Below the pieces are notes generated by a model that saw only the letters and a program-made list of their open reading frames with translations, ran no database searches and was not told the DNA's origin. Below, in pieces: positions 1-11,904 of a DNA stretch of 64,000 bases; the stretch's first letter is position 1; the number at the start of each line of letters is the position of its first letter. The position numbers and the translations under genes were made by a program. Source of the DNA: Nemophila menziesii (lineage: Eukaryota; Streptophyta; Magnoliopsida; Boraginales; Hydrophyllaceae); assembly GCA_029959085.1 (NCBI GenBank), contig JARWIR010000011.1, positions 5,767,840 to 5,831,839 on the forward strand, given 5' to 3'.

Positions 1-960
1 TGGGTCTAGATTAAGAGTTTTAATAGCCCAGTAGGCTCGAGCTTCAAGTTCAATGGGTAGATGACACGCTTTACCGTGACCATGCGATATGGAGATGCCC
101 CAACTGGTATTTTAAATGTTGTTCTGTAGGCCCAAAGAGCATCATCTAGCTTTAAAGACCAATCTTTCCTCGTTTTGTTCACGGACTTATCAAGAATAGA
201 TTTGATTTCCCGGTTGGAAACTTCAGCTTGACCGTTAGTTTGTGGATGATAACCGGTTGAAATACGGTGTCTCACTCCAAACTTACGAAAATAGTTTCTC
301 AGAGGAGCATTAATAAAGTGGGTACCTTTATCACTGATGAGAACACGTGGCGTACCATGTCTTGAAAAGATGTTTGTTTTAAGAATTTAATCACTGTTTG
401 AGCATCGTTCTTTGGTGTTGCCACTGCTTCTACCCACTTTGATACATAATCTACCGCAAGCAAAATATAAAGATTTCCATGGAAAGTGATGAAAGGTCCC
501 ATGAAATCTATTCCCCATACATCAAAGATTTCGATTTCTAGGATATTGTTAAGCGGCATCGCGTCCCTTTTTGATATATTACCAGTAAACTGGCATCTTT
601 GACATGACTGGACTAAACGATGACAATCTTTGTGTATGGTAGGCTAATAGAACCCGGATTGAAGAATTTTAGCTGCGGTCCTATCGCCTTTAAAGTGACC
701 TCCATAAGGTGAACTATGACATCTTGCAATGTTCTTTTCCATTTCACCTTCATGCACACATCTTCTAACCACTTGGTCACTACAAATCTTCCAGAGGTAC
801 AGTTCATCCCAATAATACTGTTTGGCCTAGTGAGATAATCTTTGTCTTTGTTGTGGGTGGATATCCTTGGGGAATACACAACTCACAATGAGGTTGACTA
901 GATCTGCATACCATGGCACAAACGCATGTTTAATAGCAAAAAGTTGTTCATCAGGGAATA
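1..960 (-). pseudogene. Integrase region of element A (broken)
   Basis: The translated fragments carry the integrase zinc-binding region (HSSPYGGH followed by CQRC), the first catalytic Asp in GIDFMGPF, and the catalytic Glu region GQAEVSNRE near position 200. The family enzyme inserts the cDNA copy into host DNA. The reading frame is broken at least near 370-390, where a frameshift falls just before the second catalytic Asp, and by stops around 640 and 850. It continues the polyprotein of the neighbouring RT region and runs off the window edge. Confidence 0.88.
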
Positions 961-2824
961 CCTCTTTAACCAACAATGGTTCCTTGTTCGCATCAGATCC
1001 TTCGAGCCTTCATAAATGATCAGCAACTTGATTTTCGCATCCCTTTCGGTCTCGAATGTCTATGTCAAATTCTTGCAGCAACAGTACCTATCTAATAAGA
1101 CGCGGCTTAGTGTCCTTTTTCTCCATAAGGTACCTAATAGCTGAATGGTCCGTGTATACAACAGTTTTCTTTCCAATCAGATAGGAACGGAATTTATCAA
1201 AAGCATATACCACGGCCAACATCTCTTTCTCCGTTACTGTATAATTCATCTGGGCAGCGATGAAAGTCTTACTTGCATAATAAATCGTGTGGAAGATCTT
1301 GTCTTTCCTCTATCCCAACACAAGACCCATAACGTGATCACTAGCATCGCACATAAGTTCAAACGGAGCTTTCCAATTAGGAGGTATAACAATAGGTGTG
1401 GAGATTAGTTTCTCCTTTAATTGTCAAAAACGCTTGAAGACATTCGTCAGTAAAATTAAAAGGAGTATCCTTTTCAAGTAAAGAACAAAGCGGTTTGGCG
1501 ATCTTGGAACTTTAATAAATCTTCGATAAAATCCCGCATGACCCAAGAAACTTCTCACTCCTTTTACAGAAACTGGAGGTGGTAATGTTTTGATAACTTC
1601 AATTTTAGCACGATCAACCTCCATCCCTGCCTTCGAAACTTTATGTCCCAACACAATTCCCTCTTGAACCATGAAGTGGCATTTTTCCCAATTAAGCACA
1701 AGATCTTTTTCTCTACATCTCACAAGGACTTTCTCAAGATTATTCAAACAATCATCAAAACTATCTCCAAACACCGAAAAATCATCCATAAAAACCTCCA
1801 AGTATTTATCAATCATGTCCCAAAATATAACCATCATGCACCTCTGGAACGTGGCAGGTGCATTACATAAACCAAACGGCATTCTTCTATACGCAAAAGT
1901 ACCAAACGGACAAGTAAAAGTTGTTTTGTGTTGATCGAGGGGATCTACACAAATCTGATTATAACCCGAATATCCGTCGAGGAAACAATAATATTCTCTC
2001 CCTGCAAGTTTGTCTAGCATCTGATCAATGGATGGTAGCGGGAATTGATCTTTCTTTGTAGCTTTGTTGAGTCTTCGGTAATCCATGCATACTCGCCACC
2101 CCACAACTATTCTTGATGGTATGGCTTCGCCTTGGTCATTAAGTATGGTAGTGATACCTCTTTTCTTTGAAACACATTGCACTTGACTAACCCAATCACT
2201 GCTAGCAATCGGATAAATAATTCCTGCGTCTAACAACTTGATAACTTCCTTCCTCACCACGTCTTTCATAGCTGGCATGAGTCTTATTTGTCCCTCTATA
2301 GATCGCCCACCTTCATTCTCAAGAATGATTTTGTGTTTGCAAACGGAAGGACTAATTCCTTTGATGTCGGAAATAGTCCATCCGATTGCTTCCTTGTTAG
2401 CGCGAAGTACTTGAAGTAGCTTCTCCTCTTGAGGACCTGAAAGGTTAGCAGAAATAATTACAGGTAAAGTTTTATTCGTACCTAGATATGCATAGCGTAG
2501 ATGATCAGGAAGCATTTTTTCTTCGAGAACAGGTGGACATATTATGGATGGTTGTTTCATTGGTTCAATGTCACCTGATTCTCGAAGTAGTTCTCGTACA
2601 TTTGATCCTAATGCAGCAATATCATCAGGGGGAATCTCGAGTTTCTCTTGTGATTCAAGTGCTAAGGCTTCGTCAAGATCATCATCTAAGCTTGCTTCAT
2701 TGAAGACTTCTTGCGCAATTTTTCCGATGACATCTATTTTGAAACATTCATCTTTCGAATTCGGTAACTTCATAGCCTTAAACACATTGAATCTTATCTG
2801 TTTGTCTTGTACCCTCATGATCAA
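961..2824 (-). pseudogene. Reverse transcriptase and RNase H region of element A (broken)
   Basis: The longest open stretch (1424-2824, 466 aa) holds the RT palm with the catalytic FMDD box (near 1790) and downstream the [14 protein letters not shown] segment typical of Ty3/gypsy RT. Close to 1513 about four bases are missing compared with the intact copy at 43605-49250, so the frame shifts between RRFIK and the RNase H connection. RNase H remnants (TEKE, DHS and NQVADHL motifs) can be read in another frame down to about 1000, with stops. The frame before the shift is the same as that of gag at 4864, so A once had a single gag-pol polyprotein. Confidence 0.9.
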
Positions 2825-3661
2825 CTCACCATTTTAGTGTATGCCACGTGGCTAAGAATGGTCTACCCAAGAAGATGGGGACATTCTTATCCGCGTCGTA
2901 GTCAAGAATAATAAAATCACAAGGAAAAAAAAAGAACCAGCTTTAACTAAAACATCTTCAATTTTACATACTGGTCATGAGAGGGAGCGATCCGCCATTT
3001 GTAATACCACAGATGTGGGTACTACCTCTCCTATATTAAGCTTCTCGAACAGAGATCTTGGCATGAGATTAATACTCGCGCCTAAATCACATAACGCTTT
3101 CCCGGTCCAACTATCTCCAATGCTGATGGGAATTGTAAAACTTCCGGGATCTTCTAGCTTTGGTGGCAACTTACTTTGACATATAGCAATACACTCCACA
3201 GGCAATCTAATTGTTTCCCCAGTTTCTATACTTCACTTGTTGGAGAGAATGTCTTTCATGAATTTAAGATATGTTGGCATTCTCTTGAGAGCTTCAACAA
3301 GCGGCATGTTAACTTCTAACTTCTTCAACATGTCAACGAACTTCTTGAATTCCAGGTCATTGTCCTTCTTTCTGACACATAAAGGGTAAGGTGGTGGAGG
3401 GCGTGTATTAAGTTCCTCTGGTTTTCTCGTCTTTTCAGGTGTCTCGGCTTGGACACTCTTTGATTTAACTACCTCCTCTACTGTATCTTTGATTGTTTCT
3501 TCCCCCCTCTTTTCTGGAATAGGGACTGGTTCAGGTTCTCTTCTCGGTGGAGGTAGTTGTTTTCCACTTCGCAATTCAACTACATGACAAGAATCATCTC
3601 TAGGAGTAATAGTATCACTTGGAAGCTGCCCTTTCGGCAGATTTTGTAATGTACTCGCCAT
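2825..3661 (-). pseudogene. Gag C-terminus and protease of element A (broken)
   Basis: The segment 3233-3661 encodes a proline- and charge-rich linker ending gag. The segment 2975-3205 encodes an aspartic protease with the core [11 protein letters not shown], where Athila-type elements carry DLGA instead of the retroviral D[ST]GA. A stop follows DRSLS near 2972, and the next 150 bases are frameshifted and stop-rich compared with the intact copy. The protease would cut the gag-pol polyprotein. Confidence 0.85.
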
Positions 3662-3664
3662 ATG

Positions 3665-4864
3665 TTATAAAGTATGCTCTAGCTTCTTGATTATCTTCTG
3701 TTGGGCTTGAATTTTCTGTTTGCTACGACACATATTGTTTTCAACTGTTTGCATTAATTTAGCCATACTCGAATTCAAGCTTTGGATTTGTTCCTTCTTT
3801 GTCAGTTGCATTGATTGCTTAGTTGGATCTTTCTTTGTTTCTTGACAAGCTTTCTCAATAATGGGTGCCTTTTTCTGAATAGGTTGTGGCGGATTATAAG
3901 ATTGAGGTTGGGGTTGATGATAAGTCTCTTGATTTCTGACCCAACTTCTTTGTTGTGGAGGTTGTAGATAAGTAGCGTAGCTTTCTTGAGGATAAGTATA
4001 ACCATTAATATAATAGTTATCTTGAGGATATGTAACGGAAGCTACTGCTGGATTATTCATACATCCTTCCCACACATGATTTCTTGATCCACAACCAGGA
4101 CACGAAGGAAATGCACGTACTACATTTACCTGGGCAATTGTTCGGGCTTGTTCTTGTAGTTATTCGAGTTGTTGTGCCAATTCTTTAAGCTTCAGAGATT
4201 CTGAAGTGTCTTCTTTTTCTGGTTTCTTTGGCCAACTTCTCCCGTTCTCAAGAATTCTCTCCATCCCCAACTCAGCTACTTCAGGCTCTAGTAACACAAA
4301 ACCTATGTTTCCTAACGAATCTGCTTTCTCTCTTGACTTGTAATTAAGGCCTCCATAAAACAAGGTTAAATAATATTCCGGCCAGGATTTATGATATGGG
4401 CATCTCGCCTTCTTTTCTGTAAATCGTAACCATGCTTCACCCAAACTCTCTTCGTCTTTCTGTATAAATTGCTCAAGCTCCAGCATATCTTTTAAACGTC
4501 TACTAACCGGATAGAAGCGGTCTAGGAATCTTGCTTGAAGCTTGTCCCAATCTGGAATAACATGAGGGTATTGGGTATCATACCAATCGCTTGCACCTCC
4601 AGTCAAGAAGAACTGGAACATCACGTAATATACTTGTTCCCTAGTAACTCCTCTTACGATATAAGCATCACAGATTTGCATGAATTTCTGAATATATCGG
4701 ATCAGATCTTGATATGCAGCACCGCTGAATAATCCATGAGTTGCAAACTGCGTTAACATCCCTGGATAAGGCTTAAATTTAGCGGCTTGGATTTCTGGAG
4801 CGCGAATCCCTCTTTGTTGCACTCTAAACTCGATGGGTAGCTCAAGTCTCCTTGGGTTCTCCAT
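3665..4864 (-). pseudogene. Gag of element A (interrupted by stops)
   Basis: The ATG at 4862-4864 opens a 234-codon frame (4160-4864) covering the plant retrotransposon gag domain, with IRYIQKFMQICD and the region around FLDRFYPVSRRLKD. After a stop the same frame continues with a CCHC zinc knuckle (CPGCGSRNHVWEGC, spacing C-x2-C-x4-H-x4-C) near 4069-4112 and a Q/P/Y-rich tail. Gag forms the virus-like particle and binds the RNA. The start lies 102 bases downstream of the PBS, so the leader is short, as in the intact copy. Confidence 0.88.
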
Positions 4865-4966
4865 CTGTAACTAAATCTGAAAAACAAAAACTAAAAGACA
4901 AAAAGCGTAAAATAGAACTAACTGAAATAAAAGCACAAGATATATGCACAAGGACTAAAGATGTAG

Positions 4967-4984
4967 TCCCCGGCAGCGATGCCA
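4967..4984 (-). other. Primer binding site, tRNA-Asp type (element A)
   Basis: The plus strand reads TCCCCGGCAGCGATGCCA, which is nearly the 3' end of plant tRNA-Asp including the CCA tail. On the element strand this is the primer site for minus-strand DNA synthesis. It sits 6 bases inside the LTR edge, the same spacing as in the intact copy. It carries one more mismatch (GAT for GGC) than that copy. Confidence 0.85.
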
Positions 4985-4990
4985 AAAACT

Positions 4991-6487
4991 TGGTGGGGCC
5001 TAGGGTATGATAAAATATGATATAAATAAAGTGCAAATAATCACCCTAGACTGGCACGGTTCTGCAAGTATTACAGATCGTATGCAAGTTTTAGAAAATA
5101 AGTAAGATTCGTTCCGCAGAGACTACGAAAGTTAGGGGAAGCTTATGCAATAATCAAGTGCAGATAATTAGAGCTAGAACAAATAAAACGCAATAAAATT
5201 AAAGACAAATAGATATTTGTTTGGTTTTTAATTAACTAAATTAAACTATAAAATTAAAGACAGAAAATTAAATACGAAAGAGAAGTAGTATGAGAATATA
5301 GCTTGAGTCAATAGCATGTAATCCCCACTAGTTTGCCGTTCTAAACATGTAAGGGTGAATTATGTAGTATTTCAGTAATCGGTTCCAATTACGCTAGGTA
5401 GTTTTAATTAAGATTTACATGTGTCAATAAGGCTTCCTAAGCAAACTGTTCTTGTAATTGGTAAATAGTAACATGTACTAAACCATAGTGATTATCTAGT
5501 TAGGATGATTTGTCAAATCTAAACCGAATACTAGACGTTATATGCTAAACAAGTAATTAAACACCGTTGTCAATGGTGACCTAACTACTAGATGGTAATT
5601 CTATATGGCTGCAGTCCACAAGAACACAGAATATAAATCCAAACACATAAACAGAGAATAAAAACTATAACTCAATTTAAAATATAAAATTCCCAAATTA
5701 GATAGATATCAATCAAAACTAGGGTTCATACATATATGCTAAAAACTCAAGCTAAAGAAATTTAGTTCATGCAAAAAAGAAAGAAATTACAAATTTAAAG
5801 GTAGAAGAATACATTATTGATGACAGCTCCTTCCAGACTTCTTTTCTTGTGTTGTAAGCTTCCTCTTGGATTAAGGTTTCACCAAGGATAATTTAAGAGT
5901 GTTAAGAGGCGGTATTTATAGTGTATAGGTTGACCTAATTCGTTTCTTGGAGGAGAGGTTAAGTAATGGACTCCAATCCCAACTCAAATTCGTATATAAA
6001 TAAAGATAATTTCTGCTGAACTGTTTTGAGCATAATTCCTTCGTTATTGGTCGGTTTTTTCTCCACAATATACCAAAAGAATCCTCACAGAATTATCTAC
6101 GTCCCTAGGAAAGGAATCTTCCAAAATCTGCTTGGTTTTGGAGTTATCACCAATTCTTTAGGCGTTGCTGCAGAAATTCAGATTTAGGCAGCTTTTCCTT
6201 TTCTATAATTTTAGCTTTTGTTTCATTTATCTCCAATTACCATGCTAATATCTTTCCATATCTTGTGGTCTTTGACTTGGACTCTAATTAATCTCCATAA
6301 TTATCTTTAAAGCTTCACACTAAATAAACAATTAAACCCAATATGCTCTAAAAATATTATGTTACTAAATCAAGACCCAAAATAGCAAAGTGCACTAAAT
6401 TAAGCTAAAATCGACCTCTACTCTAATAAATACGCCTAAAATGATGTCTCAGAGAAAGATTTTAGTATTAAAAATGAGGAGACATCA
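4991..6487 (-). repeat. 5' LTR of element A
   Basis: The 1497-bp LTR starts TGGTGGGG and ends GAGACATCA on the plus strand, giving the canonical TG...CA. It adjoins the PBS at its left side. It is clearly related to the LTR at 32564-34055, sharing for example the stretch around CGTATGCAAGTTTT, so A and C belong to one family. A sense-strand TATAAATA box lies at 5913-5920. The last 46 bases form the terminal inverted repeat seen in most LTRs here. No partner LTR is in the window, so its age cannot be read. Confidence 0.88.
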
Positions 6488-6949
6488 CCATACAATGATG
6501 AGAGTATCCGTGATGTGAACTTGTAGTCACTAAAAATGAGATAGGATCCAAGGCATACGATCCTTTACCCGAGCATTGATTTTTTTTAAAGTGCATTTAT
6601 TAAATACAAATTTTATCTCCCTATGTAATTATCAAGGGTTTGTAAACTTCCTAGATATTGATAGACCTCTATGGGTGTCCAATCCAATATTTTCATTGAA
6701 ACCTCTCGTGAAGTCGTAAAGTCGTCACAATCATCGTCTTAAGTCTAAAGGAAAAAGGGTAGATATTTCTTTTAACTCTAGTCAGGTTGTTACTCTGTTA
6801 TCATTGAAAAATAGAAGTGAAAATATTTACTGTTTTGGTGGATAGGAAACTCACTAGGAGAAGAGTTAAGCAGTTGAGGTTCACAATTTCTTAATTAATT
6901 TTTTTCTCATATTCACTCTATACCTCATCTTGTCAAAATCTTCTTATTT
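6488..6949. other. Unassigned AT-rich stretch
   Basis: Between the outer edge of LTR A and the first recognisable LINE coding remnant I see no ORF, RNA gene or repeat unit. It may be target DNA or decayed LINE sequence. Confidence 0.4.
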
Positions 6950-8842
6950 GAATTTTGTGTAGCCCAAAAGTTTCTAGTCACCGACATCATTCCTAGGAAT
7001 AGGAAAGATAACATAGTTTCCTTATATATTGTCTTCATTTCCCACATGCAATATACTCGCCACAAGAATATTCATGCGCACTATGGATTAGCTCCATGTT
7101 ATATTGTAGAGCTCGGTCTTGTGGCCTAGGCGGTCGACCAGTGCATACGATAGATTGACTTAGAGATTTTTGGAGCATACAATTGCTATGTTTGGGTATC
7201 CTCCTTCTTGGGTAAGCCTGATCATTCCCGCAATGCGCACTAACTCAATGTAGGTACTCTGGAATGGCGAAACACTTAACGTTTTCATACTATAAAGAGG
7301 GATTCGCCAAGGAGACATGTTATCACCTTACCAGTCTGTGATGTGTATGGAGTGCCTCTCGCTGTTGAAAATAGTCTTTGTAATGCAGAAGAAAATGTGC
7401 CGATCAGACTTAAGAGGAATAAGCAACAAATTTCTCATGTTTTTTATACATATGATCTTATACTATTTGCGGAAGCTACTGTAAATCAAGCAGATCTTAT
7501 GAGAATGGTTATGAAATCCTTTTGTGATGAGGCGGGTCAAACTATTAGTGAGGAAAAGTCAATTATTTACTTCTCCAAAAATGTTACGCAAGAGGTCCAA
7601 TACAATTTGGCTACGCGTAACAGGTTTGTCCTTAGTGATTCGTTGGACACATATTTAGGTGCTCTAGTCATGTCAAGTCACCCTCCAAAGGGTTTTATCG
7701 AAAAATCTCTATGAGCATGAAGAGTAAGCTAACTAGCTGAAAAGCTAAGAAACTCTCTTTGGCAGGTAGGGTAACTCTAGCTCAAGCGGTTTTAAGTGAT
7801 ATTCTGACTTATTTATTCCAACAACAAAGTTCCCAATTTATGTGTGTAATGAAATTGACAAGTTTGTACGCGGGTTTATTTGCGGTGATGATGAAGGAAT
7901 GGGAAAAATTCACGGGCTGTCATGGGAGAAGCTTTGCAGGCCCAAAAAGTACGAGGTTTGAGTTTTTGTGATGCGAGAAAATTTAATAAGACGTTGCTTG
8001 CAAAACTTAAGGAGAATCCTAAAAAAAAGATCAAGCATTTTGGGTCATGGTTCTAGAAAATAAATATCTTGAAGATTGACATATGGTTCACATCCCGAAA
8101 AGTTTGGACTCGAGAGTTTGTAAAGGAATTTTAGATGGTCGCAAGTTGCTCGTGAACGGGGAACAAACATTTTGTGGACATGAGCTTGATTTTATATGGA
8201 AATTGGATAACTAGGTGCATTTTTTGGTAAAATCGGCTTATAAATCTCTTGTTTCTGTGGAGGCGCTTGCTGAATTTAAGTGGGATACTATTTGGTCCAT
8301 AAAGTGCCACCAAAATATAAGATTTCTAGTGTGAAGAGCGGTTTGGGAAAGGCTGACTACTACACGTAGCTTGGTATATCATGGAATGTCTATTCCCATA
8401 ACTTGGAAGGCGTCCGGAGAAGAAGCTGAGACAGAAATCCATCTTTTTCAGGACTGCTCACGATACAAGGTGTTGTGGTAGGGATGGTCTAGACTGATGG
8501 AGATGTGTTTTGTAGCACAGAATAATTCGACAATGGATGGGTTAAACTCGGATATCTACTCCAGCAAATTTCCTGTTGCACTGAATCGGGTTTGGTGGAC
8601 TGGACTTGACAGAAGCTTCTTTAGTAATAGAGAAGGTCAGTAGTGTCACGTTACTGCTCCAGGTCAGTAGCAGGTCGGATCCCATGCTAGGGAGCAGAAG
8701 ATGGTTTTCTGCAGGGAAGGGGGCTGGTGGAAGATGATTTTGGAATGTACAGAAACTGTTGAAGGCCTAGAAGTAAATGTGGTCGCCATCTTCATGTGTT
8801 GGTTTATTTGGGTGGATAGGAATGATCTACATTTTAACAATG
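6950..8842 (+). pseudogene. L1-type LINE, C-terminal half of ORF2 (RT and zf-RVT), decayed
   Basis: Around 7251-7340 the translation gives VLWNGE, a stop, and RGIRQGDMLSPY, a hallmark of plant non-LTR reverse transcriptase. The open stretch 7343-7714 continues with SHVFYTYDLILFAEA (the RT active-site block, with FADD degraded to YTYD) and ends near YLGAL. At 7759 AGRVTLAQAVLS follows, and near 8222 VKSAYKSL begins the zinc-binding tail. The last coding-like part is WFIWVDRNDLHFN near 8800. Stops and frameshifts interrupt it and the active-site Asp residues are altered, so it is dead. The 5' part with the endonuclease is not visible. Confidence 0.88.
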
Positions 8843-9459
8843 GTAAGGGCGGAAAAGGACACACAGAGTCACCTAGCCACTTATAAGCACCTTAGGCCAC
8901 ACCGAGACTTTAGATAAATGAGATCTCATATATTGAGTATAATCTAGATATTTACGATAGAGTCCCATCAGGAGATGGATACTAAACCTATAACATCCAA
9001 TTCCCTAATTGGAGTCTTCTATAAGTAATACTCTACGCTTATAAATACATGTAGTAGGATTACTAAAAGTTATCTAACTTTTACTCTCTTAATCTATGTA
9101 TATTTCATCTATTTAGGGATTTCTATATCACTTAGGCCCATTTCTACTATCACAATATTTACATGCGCATTGGAGTGTCATCAGTATTATACCTCCCTCT
9201 TGGACCTCAGTCATATTTTTTAATGTACAAAGGATAGATCGAGCAGCCAACCATCTTAAGTGTTCCATACTAAACTAAACGAGTCTATTTGTTCCTCTAA
9301 CTCATCTAGGGAGCAGAAGATGGTTCTCTGCAGGTAAGGGGGCTGGGGAAGAGGATTTTGGAATGTACATAAACTGTCGAAGGCTTAAAAGTAAATGTGG
9401 TCACCATCTTCATTTGTTGGTTTATTTGGGTGGACAGAATGATCTACATTTTAACAATG
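8687..9459 (+). repeat. Direct duplication of the LINE tail (8687-8842 and 9306-9459)
   Basis: About 155 bases beginning CTAGGGAGCAGAAGATGG and ending TTTTAACAATG occur twice, in the same orientation and with roughly 90 percent identity by eye. The 463-bp spacer does not belong to the LINE. The copies are far too long to be a target-site duplication of the spacer. Confidence 0.85.
8843..9305 (+). repeat. Probable Tat-like LTR piece
   Basis: The segment has TATAAATACA near 9040, a pyrimidine-rich tract, and the stretch GCGCATTGGAGTGTC near 9170. The last resembles the end of LTRs of Tat-lineage Ty3/gypsy elements, which commonly carry a GCGTCGGAGTG block. No coding sequence is visible. The assignment rests on this motif and its place between the two copies of the LINE tail. 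Confidence 0.4.
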
Positions 9460-9469
9460 ATCTACATTC

Positions 9470-10623
9470 AGTGAATAGCCTAATTACTAAAACCTACCCT
9501 TGATTCGCGACGTCAATGTAAATTAAGAACCAATTCAATTAAATACTAAAATCCTAGATTCATATTAAAACAGAAAAACAATATTCAATGGTTCATATAA
9601 TTACAATCCTAAAGAGAAATTATGCATACTAAAACTTCTTGAATAATTTGTTTAGAAATACCTCATAGACAAAATAGATTTTATACTAATTTACCCAAAG
9701 AATAGAAATGGAGAAGTGCTGAATTGATGTAGTGAAGCTCTAGCTCTTGGTTCTTCCTCCTCTAGATCCCCTTGATTGCTTTCAAGATGATTTATTTATG
9801 TATATTAAGCTTATGCAGCCAAGGGATGATTTTCTAAGGTTTAGAGCTGGTATTTATAGGTGTTAGCAAGCCCTAGGTCGAATTACTTGGAGTGGAAGAC
9901 AAGGCAAGAACTCTTAAATTCGTAGCCCTAAAATCTAGGAAAGGTAAGATTCTGCTGCTGATTTGATTTGGTCATATCTCTTTCAATACTTATCCGTTTG
10001 AGAAGTTCCAATATATGAAACTACTTGTCTTGGAAAGAGCTTTCTATTGGTGCAGACCATTCGTCCAGATTCCTAGCCAATCGTAAGTTATGGATTAATC
10101 TTTGAAACGTGGCTGGAATTTCAGATTCATAAGGCAGCTTTATCTTTTCCTTCTTTGCATATATCTTTTCTTCATCTTCTTATTTCCATGTAAATCTTTT
10201 CCTTTCCTTATCTAGCTCGAATTGGTCTCTAAGTAATTACCATTTATCTTTTAAAGCTTCACAATAAATAAATAATTAAACAGCATATGCTTTAAAAATA
10301 ATAAATCAATAATTCAAGAAATAGAAATAGGAAAGTGCACTCTAAATTCATGAAATTCGACTAACACACTAGATATATTCTAAGACATTAATTCTCACTT
10401 CTCCTCCTTGGATTGGTTTCTAATGAAATTCATAAACCTACTAACTTTGCACTAAAAATAAGTAAATTAACGCACAAAAGCTCTATAAATGCAAATAGTC
10501 TAATTCCAAGGTAAGAAAGTGTAATATTGCAATTTAAGCACAAAAGTCAATATAAAAAGACCAGTTTCATCCTAAAATGATGTCTCCTAAGGGCTTATAT
10601 TTAGACTAAAAAGGGAGACATCA
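9470..10623 (-). repeat. Partial Athila-type LTR
   Basis: The right edge is clear. It ends TGATGTCTCCTAAGG...GGGAGACATCA at 10577-10623, the same terminal inverted repeat as the other minus-oriented LTRs, and directly abuts the protease codons of the next element. A sense-strand TATAAATA-type box lies near 9850. The TGG... edge expected on the left is missing, so the LTR is truncated by about 300-400 bases. Confidence 0.75.
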
Positions 10624-11904
10624 GATGTCCTCGTTAAGGCAGGTACTTTAGATTTTCCTCTTGATTTTGTTATTCTTGAATACGACGCGGATAGGAATGT
10701 CCGCATTATTTTGAGATGACCATTCCTAGCCACGGGGCGTACTTTAATTGATGTAGAAAACAGAGAATTAACCATGAGAATCCAAGACGAGGAGGTGAAG
10801 TTTAATGTGTTCAGAGCCATGAAATTTCTAGATGTTCCTGGAGATTGCTTCCAAATGGATGTAGCTGAACATGCCACGCAAGAGGTATTTGATTGTTTTA
10901 ATTATGATGATATCTTGTAGGAAGATTTGACACTAGACTTACCTGAGATGATGGAAGAGCTTCCCAAAACAGTGGCAGCTCTCAATTCGGAGAACCCAAA
11001 ATATAGGTGTCATGCCTATGAACCTGTGAGAGAACCGGAGGAGATAGTCGTTAAAAATAAAAAATCCATTCAATCTCCTCCGAAGCTAGAAGAGAAACCA
11101 TTGCCAGCTCACCTGAGGTATGCGTATTTGGGTACTAATGATACTCTACCTGTTATTGTTTCAGCAAATTTAACATGTTTCCAAGAAGATAAAATGCTAC
11201 GTGTACTAAGGGCGAATAAAGAGGCGATAGGTTGGATCATTCCTGATATTAAAGGCATTAGTCCATCCTATTGTCAACATAAAATCATTCTTGAAGATGA
11301 TAGTGCATGTTCAGTTGAAGGTCAAAGGAGATTAATGCCAGCAATGAAGGAAGTGGTGAAGAAAGAAGTGATTAAGCTACTAGACGCGGGAATCATTTTT
11401 CCTATAGCTAGTAGCGAATGGGTTAGTCCAGTTCAGTGCGTACCGAAGAAAGGGGGAATGACTACCATCCTCAATGCTCAGAATGAAACCATCTCCACAA
11501 GAACAGTTGTTGGTTGGAGGGTGTGTATGGATTATCGTAAGTTGAACAAGGCGACCAGAAAAGACCATTTTCCTCTTCCGTTCATTGATCAGATGTTAGA
11601 AAAATTAGCTGGTAGAGAGTATTACTGTTTTTTGGATTGTTATTCGGGGTACAATAAGATTTATGTAGATCCAGCTGATCAACACAAAACTACATTCACA
11701 TGTCCTTTTGGTACCTTTGCCTATCGGAGGATGCCTTTTGGATTATGTAATGCACCCGCTACCTTTCAGAGATGTATGATGGCAATTTTCTGGGATATGA
11801 TAGATAATTTTCTCGAGATATTTATGGATGACTTTTCCGTATTTGGTGATAATTTTGATGAGTGTTTACAGAACTTGGAGAAGGTGTTAATAAGATGCAA
11901 GTAA
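10624..11904 (+). pseudogene. Protease end and reverse transcriptase of the plus-strand element
   Basis: Frame 1 is continuous from 10624. It begins with DVLVKAGTL, the C-terminal part of the protease domain, and runs into RT with [20 protein letters not shown] and the catalytic FMDDFSVFG near 11820-11840. Stops sit at 10717 (in the block matching ILGRPFL), 10918 (in DILQ) and 11902 (in RCKK). Each is explained by single-base change compared with the intact copy, with no frameshift. The longest open piece is 10927-11904. Confidence 0.9.

Larger units (their letters stand above)
1..6487 (-). mobile_element. Element A: decayed Athila-type Ty3/gypsy retrotransposon, truncated by the window edge
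   Basis: Reading leftward from 6487 the order is 5' LTR (4991-6487), tRNA-Asp PBS, gag, protease, reverse transcriptase, RNase H and integrase, and the window ends inside the integrase core. The domain order and the DLGA protease motif are those of Athila-type Ty3/gypsy elements. From the gag start at 4864 to about 1513 one reading frame can be followed through several stop codons. After that a small deletion shifts the frame. The 3' part and 3' LTR lie outside the window. The element is non-functional as it stands. Confidence 0.93.
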
